A stretch of DNA of 5,799 nucleotides from Planctomycetaceae bacterium (GTDB lineage Bacteria > Planctomycetota > Planctomycetia > Pirellulales > Thermoguttaceae), in NCBI GenBank assembly GCA_031287585.1, contig JAITST010000094.1, positions 1-5,799 of the forward strand, written 5' to 3'. Both the position numbers and the translations under genes were made by a program. Of this stretch, positions 1 to 5,573 are shown piece after piece. The notes beneath the pieces were generated by a model. That model had not been told where the DNA came from, ran no database searches, and worked only from the letters and a program-made list of their open reading frames with translations. Numbering within the stretch: position 1 is the stretch's first letter; every line of letters starts with the position of its first letter.

Positions 1-59
1 ACGGTAAAAATGCGAATAAAATAGTTTGTTACTTCAAGCAATGTTTACTAAAAGAGAAG

Positions 60-87
60 ATTATACCCCACTTCGTACAAATGTCAA
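60..87 (-). promoter_or_regulatory. Consensus sigma70-type promoter firing leftward out of the window
   Basis: Read on the minus strand, TTGACA (87-82) is followed after 16 nt by TATAAT (65-60). Both hexamers match the sigma70 consensus exactly. The predicted transcript would start near position 53 and run off the left edge. No ATG occurs on the minus strand between there and position 1, so the gene it serves would begin beyond the window, divergent from the peptidase gene. The spacer ends in a GTGGGG run directly before the -10, similar to the G-run seen in the promoter at 5502-5530. Seen directly as sequence; promoter activity is inferred. Confidence 0.6.
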
Positions 88-227
88 GCGGTAGCGAATA
101 AAAATTTTTTTGGGGAAAATTATCGCGGATGTTTTCGTTGTTTGGATAATCATAATTGAAAAATAACTGATTTCCCTAATGGTACGCAGTGTCATCAAAA
201 AATTCACGATGGGGAGGAAATCGTTAG

Positions 228-261
228 GGGTGTGTAAAAATAAATGGGGGAATTTTATTTT
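228..261 (+). repeat. Imperfect copy A of a GGGTGTGTAAA...TGGGGG element
   Basis: This stretch aligns without gaps to 5497-5530, with 25 of 34 positions identical. The match includes an 11-nt block GGGTGTGTAAA and, at the same spacing, TGGGGGA. The copy at 5497 contains a good -35/-10 pair. Here the equivalent positions read TGTAAA (233-238) and TATTTT (256-261), so it could be a weaker promoter of the same design or a decayed remnant of a mobile-element end. It lies in the otherwise gene-free first 479 bases. Confidence 0.45.
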
Positions 262-326
262 CGATTAAATGGCACAAAATTAGAACGTAACCCGTAAACT
301 AGGAAAAAAACTAAATTCTTGCAAAA

Positions 327-356
327 TTGACCTTCCTTAAAATTTGAATTTATGTT
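327..356 (+). promoter_or_regulatory. Probable promoter of the peptidase-TfoX operon
   Basis: TTGACC (327-332) and TATGTT (351-356) are separated by 18 nt, a reasonable sigma70-type arrangement. Transcription would start near 363 and leave a leader of about 115 nt before the ATG at 480. It is the best-placed plus-strand candidate for the two-gene unit that follows. The match is imperfect at both hexamers. Confidence 0.4.
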
Positions 357-461
357 ACACTACCCCGCTGTCGTTGGTGGGCTTTATGTGACATGGATGT
401 CCGCTGCCTGCTACCGCGGTGTTTACTTTTGTTGTGTTTTTGGTATCGGCGGATAGAAGAC

Positions 462-468
462 AAGGAGG
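462..468 (+). promoter_or_regulatory. Ribosome binding site that decides the peptidase start
   Basis: AAGGAGG is a near-perfect Shine-Dalgarno sequence, 11 nt before the ATG at 480 and 5 nt before an in-frame TTG at 474. It argues against the longer start at 393. It sits in GACAAGGAGGTC (459-470), which differs at one base from GACAAGGAAGTC (5560-5571) before the right-edge gene. Confidence 0.6.
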
Positions 469-479
469 TCGGATTGAGC

Positions 480-1469
480 ATGGCTGCTCGTTTTTCATAT
501 AACAAAATTTTGACGGCGGTATTTGTTGCGGCTGTGATTTTGTTCGGCGGTTTAACTGTTTTTTCCGCTGAATACTCTACCAGTAACTTCGTCATTCGCG
601 ATGCGCCAACACCTGAACTCGCTAAACTTTTCGGCGATACCGCCGAACGTTGCCGTGCCGAATTGTCGCAACTTTGGTTGGGAAAACAACTGCCCGACTG
701 GTCTGCACCGTGTCCGATAAGTATCAATGTCGGCGCACATCTCGGAGCCGGCGGGCAAACTTCGTTCGTACCGACTGGCAGCGAAGTTTACGGTTGGGAT
801 ATGCGGATACAAGGTTCGGTCGAACGCATAGTCGATTCAGTTTTGCCGCACGAAATTACGCACATGATTCTCGCAAGCCACTTTTGCCGCCCGTTACCGC
901 GTTGGCTTGACGAAGGTGCGGCGACTTCCGTCGAACACGTTTCCGAACAACAAAAGTATCGCAAGATGCTGTTAAATTATCTTGACCCGTCTGTTGGGAA
1001 AGCGTTACCGTTTAACAAAATGGTGACAATGAAAAGTTATCCGTCCGACCCGTTGCCGCTATATTCGCAAGGTCACGCGGTAGTGGAACTTTTATTGACA
1101 TTGGGCGGTCATCGTCACTTTGTAAACTTCGTAGAACGCGGAATGGAAAACGGCAACTGGTCAAACGCGGTTCACGAGTTTTACGGTTACGAAAATCTTG
1201 GCGAACTACAAACCGCATGGATACAATGGATGCAAGACGGCTCAACGAATAATATGGCAACGTACCAGCGAACGAGTGTAAGAGAGAACAACACGGCAAC
1301 AACACTCCCGCCGCAACAACCGTTGCAATTGGCAACTCCAATGCCATCCTACGCCGCAAAAACAGTAGTATTACCGGGACCAGCGGTAGATGATAAATTA
1401 CCAACAAAGGAAGTAAACCGTAACGAGCCGCAAATTTTACTTGAATGGTCGTTACCAGTGAGAAGGTAA
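480..1469 (+). CDS. Exported HExxH metallopeptidase (gluzincin, peptidase MA-like)
   Basis: Predicted 329-residue secreted or periplasmic zinc peptidase. Residues 1-30 form a signal peptide: a short basic start (R4, K9), a hydrophobic core at about 10-25, and a likely cleavage after VFSA at residue 30. The catalytic motif HEITH lies at 124-128 with a WLDEG motif 16 residues on, giving E145 as the probable third zinc ligand. This HExxH-plus-distant-Glu pattern is typical of gluzincins, and the block from the motif to LYSQGHAVVELLL (about 194-206) resembles peptidase-MA domains. From about residue 253 the chain becomes a Pro/Thr/Asn-rich tail with no recognised domain. The ATG at 480 is chosen because AAGGAGG (462-468) precedes it and the signal peptide starts there. 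An in-frame TTG at 474 sits closer to that site (5 nt against 11) and remains possible. The frame is open back to an ATG at 393, but that adds a Cys-rich, unlikely extension. The substrate is unknown. Confidence 0.85.
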   Translation: MAARFSYNKILTAVFVAAVILFGGLTVFSAEYSTSNFVIRDAPTPELAKLFGDTAERCRAELSQLWLGKQLPDWSAPCPISINVGAHLGAGGQTSFVPTGSEVYGWDMRIQGSVERIVDSVLPHEITHMILASHFCRPLPRWLDEGAATSVEHVSEQQKYRKMLLNYLDPSVGKALPFNKMVTMKSYPSDPLPLYSQGHAVVELLLTLGGHRHFVNFVERGMENGNWSNAVHEFYGYENLGELQTAWIQWMQDGSTNNMATYQRTSVRENNTATTLPPQQPLQLATPMPSYAAKTVVLPGPAVDDKLPTKEVNRNEPQILLEWSLPVRR

Positions 1470-1475
1470 AACTAA

Positions 1476-1802
1476 ATGTCAACCGATATCGGATTCGTAA
1501 ACTACATAGTTGAACAAATTCACTTCGACGGCATTATCCGTTACAAAAAAATGTTCGGCGAATACTTAATCTACGCCAACGACAAACCGGTAGTGTTGGT
1601 CTGTGACAACACCGCGTTTGTAAAAATTCTTGATTGCGTAAAGTTATATTTAGAAAACGCGGGAAAAGGTAGTCCATATAAAGGGGCAAAAGAACATTAC
1701 ATAGTTGATGTTGACGATAGCAAACTATTGACAACCGTAGTAACAGAACTGGAAAAAGTAACTCCGCTGCCAAAACCGAGAAAGAAAAAACTGAAACAGT
1801 GA
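1476..1802 (+). CDS. TfoX N-terminal-domain protein
   Basis: A 108-residue protein that is essentially a single TfoX_N domain. Recognisable family features are the IRYKKMFGEY block (21-30), the VCDNTAFVK block (42-50) and the PYKGAKEHYIVD block (67-78). The C-terminus is a short Lys/Pro-rich tail (98-108). Full TfoX/Sxy proteins, the regulators of natural competence in Gammaproteobacteria, carry an additional C-terminal domain that is absent here. Stand-alone TfoX_N proteins are widespread and mostly of unknown function, so a competence role should not be assumed. The gene starts 6 nt after the peptidase stop, and AGAAGG (1461-1466), inside the last codons of that gene, is placed 9 nt before the ATG. 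Co-transcription and translational coupling are therefore likely. Confidence 0.85.
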   Translation: MSTDIGFVNYIVEQIHFDGIIRYKKMFGEYLIYANDKPVVLVCDNTAFVKILDCVKLYLENAGKGSPYKGAKEHYIVDVDDSKLLTTVVTELEKVTPLPKPRKKKLKQ

Positions 1803-1893
1803 TTCACCATTCCGTCGGTTAAATCAGGTTATTGCTTCTCTACAGAACTTAAAACGTGTATCCCAATTATTGGCGAAACGCCGCGTTCCCTGC

Positions 1894-1921
1894 TTGTAAT
1901 CTCACTTCAATTTGGTAGAAT
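1894..1921 (+). promoter_or_regulatory. Probable promoter of the enolase-superfamily gene
   Basis: TTGTAA (1894-1899) and TAGAAT (1916-1921) are separated by 16 nt, each one or two changes from the sigma70 consensus. Transcription would begin near 1928, giving a leader of about 60 nt before the ATG at 1988. It lies in the 185-nt gap after the TfoX-like gene, so the downstream gene probably has its own transcription unit. Confidence 0.45.
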
Positions 1922-1987
1922 CAGACTGTCGCTCGTAAACTATCCGTGAACGCTTGCCCATTTTCTTCCTGACAAAATTTTACCAAA

Positions 1988-3109
1988 ATGAAAATTGATA
2001 ACATCACCGCTTACCTTGTTCGTATTCCTTTGAAAACTCCGTTTCGTTTTGCGGATTCTCCTATTGACCACATTGATACTGTCATCACGCGGATGAGTTC
2101 TGGCGGTGTCGATGGTTGGGGTGAAGTGTTTGCCGGTAATACACCGGCTCTTACCGGCGAATGGTCGCGCGGGGTGTTTGATGTTGTCAACAGTTGCCTG
2201 TTGCCGCTTGTTCGCGGGGTTGGTTCGATTAGTTCAGCCGACGCTTTGAACGAATTGTTGTTACCTGTGAAAGGTAATCGTCACGCTAAAGCGTCGCTCG
2301 ATATGGCGTGGTGGGACTTGCAAAGCCGACTCAATAACAAGCCGCTGCACAAAGCAATCGGCGGAACAAAAGATGTTGTCGAAGTCGGGCTTGTGTTCGA
2401 CCAGTTCGACGACCAGACGCAATTTTACGAAACGCTCAAACGTGTCGAAGCCGACAACTACCGCCGTGTCACGTTCAAAATCCGTCCGGGTTGGGAAATC
2501 CAGATGCTCGCGTGGGTTAGCGTGGAGTTCCCGTCGTTCACGGTGCAGGCGGATGTTGAAGGTGCGTTGTCGATGGAAAGTAATATGGAAACGCTCTCAC
2601 GATTCGACGATTTTATGTTGCAGGCATTAGAGCAACCGATTGGCGTGAACGATTTTGTCGGTCACGCGATGCTCGGTGAAACAATGCGGACACCGATTTG
2701 TCTTGATGAGTCGATAACGTGTTTGACGGACGCGAATATCGCAATCGACTTGGAAAGTGCGAAAGTTTTCTGTTTGAAGAGCGGACGTGTCGGCGGCATA
2801 ACGGAAGCGAAAAAGATTCACGACGCGGCACACGCACAAGACATCAAATCGTACAGCGGTTTTGATATTCAAACATCAATCGGCTACCGATTCGCGTTAG
2901 CACTCGGCTCGCTGCAAGGTTGCGAGTTGCCGACCGACTACATACCGCTCAACGATTATCTAACAACAGACATCGGTGAACCAATCACAACAAAGGTAAT
3001 CACCGAACCGAAACCAACACGTGTAGTCGAACTATGGAAAGCCCCCGGTATAGGTTTTGAACCGGATGTAGCGGCAATAGAAAAGTTGGCGGTGATGAAA
3101 AGTGAATGA
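1988..3109 (+). CDS. Enolase-superfamily enzyme (MR/MLE subgroup), o-succinylbenzoate synthase / N-succinylamino acid racemase-like
   Basis: A 373-residue protein of normal length for the family. The N-terminal capping domain (about 1-125) is followed by the (beta/alpha)-barrel. Expected catalytic positions are present: K164 in FKIRPGWE (163-170), metal ligands D189, E215 (in ALEQP) and D240 (in ICLDES), and K264 in LKSGRVGG (263-270). The 100-residue spacing of K164 and K264 and the ligand positions match OSBS/NSAR enzymes, as do the IRPGW, LEQP, CLDESI and GRVGG blocks. Two deviations stand out: the first Lys of the usual KxK pair is T162, and the usual DAN after the third strand reads DVE (189-191). 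The C-terminal motif GFDIQTSIG (291-299) also departs from the usual GMLESGIG, and LNDYLT (321-326) recalls hydroxyproline-dehydratase-like relatives. Menaquinone synthesis (MenC), acylamino acid racemisation or another acid-sugar or amino-acid reaction are all possible. No other men gene is in the window. No Shine-Dalgarno site is evident. Confidence 0.8.
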   Translation: MKIDNITAYLVRIPLKTPFRFADSPIDHIDTVITRMSSGGVDGWGEVFAGNTPALTGEWSRGVFDVVNSCLLPLVRGVGSISSADALNELLLPVKGNRHAKASLDMAWWDLQSRLNNKPLHKAIGGTKDVVEVGLVFDQFDDQTQFYETLKRVEADNYRRVTFKIRPGWEIQMLAWVSVEFPSFTVQADVEGALSMESNMETLSRFDDFMLQALEQPIGVNDFVGHAMLGETMRTPICLDESITCLTDANIAIDLESAKVFCLKSGRVGGITEAKKIHDAAHAQDIKSYSGFDIQTSIGYRFALALGSLQGCELPTDYIPLNDYLTTDIGEPITTKVITEPKPTRVVELWKAPGIGFEPDVAAIEKLAVMKSE

Positions 3110-3134
3110 TGTTGATAATGAATCTTTATCTTGT

Positions 3135-3172
3135 ACGAGGTTAAATATAGATAATCTCGTGCGCCAGCGAGA
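3135..3172 (+). terminator. Overlapping hairpins between convergent genes, possible terminator
   Basis: The 76-nt gap between the two convergent genes has two alternative hairpins. The first pairs 3135-3143 with 3152-3160 (9 bp including one G-U in plus-strand RNA, 8-nt loop). The second pairs TCTCG (3155-3159) with CGAGA (3168-3172) plus one wobble pair, and is followed by a T-rich run (about 3178-3190) on the plus strand. They share 3155-3160 and cannot form together. Location and the trailing T-rich stretch suggest a terminator for the plus-strand gene, perhaps working in both directions. The stems are short, so strength is uncertain. Confidence 0.4.
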
Positions 3173-3185
3173 CCGTGATTTGATT

Positions 3186-4061
3186 TTATTTACACTGCAA
3201 AACTAAGTCGCCTAGTTTTGTGTTTGTTAGTTGTGAGATGAATTTGCATTTTGATTTGAATAGGAATATGACAGGTTGTGGAATTGTTTGTTTGTCGTAT
3301 TCTACTATGGTTTCATAATTTGCCAGACCTTTGGAGATTATTAAATCGCTTGCTTTTAGTTCGGTTTTGAACTCCTGACTGCATTGTTCTATGATTGTTC
3401 CTACTCCGTCGTTACCGTTGTCAATTACTTTTACTATTTCGGTTAGCCCTACTGCGGCTGCGTCTGATAGTGTTGCGTCGTTTAGTACCGCCGCTCCTCT
3501 GACCACTACCGTTATCTTCAATTTGTTCCAACGCTTTAACATCGTTTCTATTAGTAACTTATCGCATACAATTTCACCGCAGTTGTCTGCCAAGTACAGT
3601 ATCGAACTTGCTTTGTCTGCCGCGTCTTCAAACGTTTGGATGTTGCCTATCAACGGTTGTTCGATTGACTTTTCTATTGCCGCTTGAATGTACTCTTTGC
3701 TCAGCGAACCATTCAATGCGTTGTCGATACTGTTACCCGCAATTGCCAGATGAACTGCTGTATCTATCGGTTTTTTGCTTGTGTTGATACGTTCACGCAT
3801 TATGTCGTACAGACCTAACATCTGACCGTTCGCGGCTGCTTTCTCGGCTGAATACGGGTCGTCGTTTCCTGTCACCGAGCGGATTATTCGTTGGATGTCT
3901 TGCGCGAGAAACGGCGGATTTTCTGTGAAACCGCGTTCCAGTGCAATCGCGAGAGCACGCCGCAAAACCTCCGCGTGTAACGTTACATCGCCGGTCGCGT
4001 GACGAACCGCTTCAAGTGATTGACGTGTCAGGCAAAGGATGCAGTCCAATGATGCAGGCAT
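3186..4061 (-). CDS. DUF89 / ARMT1-like domain protein, putative metal-dependent phosphatase
   Basis: A 291-residue protein of the DUF89 (ARMT1-like) family, in the compact prokaryotic form. It begins with a CxxC pair (C7, C10) typical of this subgroup. Other family blocks are GNSID (109-113), LADNCGEIVCDK (157-168, with the presumed metal-binding D159 and N160), RGAAVLNDAT (188-197, N194 and D195), D200, SKGLANYE (243-250) and the C-terminal FLFKSKC (266-272). Characterised family members are metal-dependent phosphatases proposed to remove damaged or excess sugar- or cofactor-phosphates; the substrate here cannot be read from sequence. SKGLANYE is a slight variant of the more common SKGQGNYE. 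The gene lies 65 nt downstream of threonine ammonia-lyase on the same strand and is probably co-transcribed. No Shine-Dalgarno site precedes the ATG; instead a repeat that could pair with a sequence just past the upstream stop codon ends 4 nt before it. Confidence 0.82.
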   Translation of the reverse strand: MPASLDCILCLTRQSLEAVRHATGDVTLHAEVLRRALAIALERGFTENPPFLAQDIQRIIRSVTGNDDPYSAEKAAANGQMLGLYDIMRERINTSKKPIDTAVHLAIAGNSIDNALNGSLSKEYIQAAIEKSIEQPLIGNIQTFEDAADKASSILYLADNCGEIVCDKLLIETMLKRWNKLKITVVVRGAAVLNDATLSDAAAVGLTEIVKVIDNGNDGVGTIIEQCSQEFKTELKASDLIISKGLANYETIVEYDKQTIPQPVIFLFKSKCKFISQLTNTKLGDLVLQCK

Positions 4062-4065
4062 AGAT

Positions 4066-4124
4066 ATTTTAGATTTATGATTTTAGATTGTGTATGTTGG
4101 GAAAACTAATCCCCAATCTAAAAT
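4066..4124 (-). repeat. Three copies of a 10-mer forming alternative hairpins between ilvA and the DUF89 gene
   Basis: On the plus strand ATTTTAGATT occurs at 4066-4075 and 4080-4089, and its reverse complement at 4115-4124. The inner pair extends to an 11-bp perfect stem (4080-4090 with 4114-4124) around a 23-nt loop. In the minus-strand mRNA, the single arm lies 2 nt after the lyase stop codon, and the outer copy ends 4 nt before the DUF89 start codon. The arrangement could control translation of the second gene. It lacks a GC-rich stem and clean U-tract, so a simple terminator is less likely. Confidence 0.5.
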
Positions 4125-4126
4125 TA

Positions 4127-5344
4127 TTATAGTTCAGTGCTTGCCGCGATTTGGGCTACGTAGCCCTCTTGCGACAATGCTGTCAGGATAATGTTTTTGT
4201 GTTCGTGACCGAATGCTTCTAACGTTACTCGCAGTTCGGTACCGCGGTCGCTGTTACGGTTTATGTCAACGAATTGATTATGTTCCAACTTGATGATGTT
4301 ACCGCGTTCACGTGCTACGATTCCCGAAATGCGGTGGAGTTCGCCCGGTCGGTCTGGCAGGCAAACGCTGAACGTGAAAATTCGTCCGCGATTTCGCAGC
4401 CCGTGTTGAACGAGCGACGAAATAGTTATCACGTCCATATTACCGCCGCTGAGCAACGCGACTACGTTTTTACCTTTCACGTTCAGATACTTCAATGCCG
4501 CAACCGACAGTAGTCCGGCGTTTTCGACAATCATCTTGTGGCTCTCCATCATATCGAGGAACACATCAACAAGTTTTTTGTCGTCGATTGTAATTATGTC
4601 GTCAACGTAACGTTGTATATACGGGAAGACGACATCGCCCGGCGTTCTTACCGCGACACCGTCGGCGATTGTTTCAACTTTTTGCAGCGACATAACTTTG
4701 CCTGCGCGTAACGACATCTTCACACACGCCGCACCAGACGGCTCGACACCGATAACCGATACGTCCGGTTTCAATTCCTTCGCGAGCGTCGCCAAACCAG
4801 CGATAAGACCGCCGCCGCCGACCGGAACCAAAATAACATCAGTCTCCGGCAACGCTTTTAGAATCTCAAACGCGAGCGTTCCCTGCCCCGCCGCGATGTC
4901 GATATCGTTGAACGGATGCACAAACTCATAGCCGTTTTCGTCCGCAAGTTTTACCGCATGCGAGTGAGCGTCGTCGTAAATGTTGCCAGTCAAAACGACA
5001 TTTGCGCCGTACGCTTTCGTGTTGTTGACTTTTACAAGCGGTGTCGTTTCCGGCATCACGATAGTTGCTTTCGCGCCGTAATGTTGAGCGGCATACGCAA
5101 GTCCCTGTGCGTGGTTTCCGGCGGACGCGGTGATGAGACCGCGTTTACGTTGTTCCGGCGAAAGCATCGAAACTTTGTAGAGCGCACCGCGAATTTTGTA
5201 CGCACCAGTCAACTGCATATTTTCCGGCTTGAACCAAACGTTGTTTCCGGTCTGTGAAAAAGGTTTACTACAAAACAAAGCGGTATCAAAAATCACGCCC
5301 CGAAGAACGTCCGCCGCCTGTCGAAATTTTTCTAGTGTTAGCAT
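4127..5344 (-). CDS. ilvA: Threonine ammonia-lyase (threonine dehydratase) with C-terminal ACT domain
   Basis: A 405-residue PLP enzyme that converts threonine to 2-oxobutanoate and ammonia (EC 4.3.1.19), the first step toward isoleucine in the biosynthetic setting. The PLP-fold domain spans about 1-320: the Schiff-base lysine K50 in TGAYKIRGA (46-54), the SAGNHAQG loop (74-81), the Gly-rich phosphate-binding loop GGGGL (176-180) and SGGN (299-302). Residues about 321-400 form one ACT domain starting at RIFTFSVCLPDRPGEL. This is the length and layout of the short, single-ACT threonine dehydratases, which lie between catabolic TdcB (no ACT) and the longer E. coli IlvA type, so feedback by a branched-chain amino acid is plausible but not shown. 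Serine deamination is a usual side activity. It appears to be the first gene of a two-gene unit with the DUF89 gene. No Shine-Dalgarno site is visible; a run of six C lies 5 nt before the ATG. Confidence 0.93.
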   Translation of the reverse strand: MLTLEKFRQAADVLRGVIFDTALFCSKPFSQTGNNVWFKPENMQLTGAYKIRGALYKVSMLSPEQRKRGLITASAGNHAQGLAYAAQHYGAKATIVMPETTPLVKVNNTKAYGANVVLTGNIYDDAHSHAVKLADENGYEFVHPFNDIDIAAGQGTLAFEILKALPETDVILVPVGGGGLIAGLATLAKELKPDVSVIGVEPSGAACVKMSLRAGKVMSLQKVETIADGVAVRTPGDVVFPYIQRYVDDIITIDDKKLVDVFLDMMESHKMIVENAGLLSVAALKYLNVKGKNVVALLSGGNMDVITISSLVQHGLRNRGRIFTFSVCLPDRPGELHRISGIVARERGNIIKLEHNQFVDINRNSDRGTELRVTLEAFGHEHKNIILTALSQEGYVAQIAASTEL

Positions 5345-5442
5345 TTATTGGGGGGATTCGTTACTGCATTTTCCAAAAAATCACAATACGAAAAATACGT
5401 AATGCAACTTCAAACTCCGTTCTCTCATTTAACGAGCATCTA

Positions 5443-5471
5443 ATTTTACGGGGTTTACTATTTTGAGTCAA
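5443..5471 (-). promoter_or_regulatory. Probable promoter of the threonine ammonia-lyase gene
   Basis: On the minus strand TTGACT (5471-5466) is followed after 17 nt by TAAAAT (5448-5443), each one base from the sigma70 consensus. Transcription would start near 5436, leaving a leader of about 90 nt. No leader peptide or recognisable riboswitch was identified in that leader. It is back-to-back with the plus-strand promoter at 5502-5530. Confidence 0.55.
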
Positions 5472-5496
5472 TAGGTTTTAGAAGATGCTAATAGAT

Positions 5497-5530
5497 GGGT
5501 GTGTAAACTTTAGTGGGGGATTGGTATAAT
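5497..5530 (+). promoter_or_regulatory. Promoter of the right-edge gene and copy B of the GGGTGTGTAAA...TGGGGG element
   Basis: TGTAAA (5502-5507) and a perfect TATAAT (5525-5530) are 17 nt apart, with a TGGGGG run in the spacer. Transcription would begin near 5537, about 37 nt before the ATG at 5574. The whole stretch aligns to 228-261 with 25 of 34 identities. An upstream in-frame ATG at 5529 overlaps the -10 box and is therefore unlikely to be the start. Confidence 0.55.
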
Positions 5531-5562
5531 GTCTTTTTTCTCTCCGTTCCCCTTTTACAGAC

Positions 5563-5569
5563 AAGGAAG
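5563..5569 (+). promoter_or_regulatory. Ribosome binding site fixing the start of the right-edge gene
   Basis: AAGGAAG lies 4 nt before the ATG at 5574 and supports that start over the in-frame ATG at 5529. It is within GACAAGGAAGTC, nearly the same 12-mer as the one before the peptidase gene. Confidence 0.5.
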
Positions 5570-5573
5570 TCAC

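Noticed and set aside
270..285. Possible sigma54 promoter (TGGCAC at 270-275).
   Set aside because: The -24-like half is good but the -12 half reads TAGA instead of TTGC, so the essential GC is missing.
393..479. Longer start for the peptidase at ATG 393.
   Set aside because: It adds a Cys/Leu-rich stretch with no ribosome site before the signal peptide, while AAGGAGG and the signal sequence support the start at 480.
350..727. Minus-strand 125-codon open frame overlapping the peptidase gene.
   Set aside because: It is antisense to a clearly coding region, has no ribosome site and no recognisable domain; a shadow frame.
1872..1882. GGCG-AAA-CGCC hairpin after the TfoX-like gene as a terminator.
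   Set aside because: Only 4 bp of stem, a 3-nt loop and no following T-tract; too weak to call.
4698..5257. Plus-strand open frames antisense to the threonine ammonia-lyase.
   Set aside because: They mirror the codon structure of the strongly supported minus-strand gene and contain no recognisable motifs or ribosome sites.
5529..5573. Start of the right-edge gene at ATG 5529.
   Set aside because: That codon overlaps the TATAAT -10 box, and a Shine-Dalgarno site points to the ATG at 5574.
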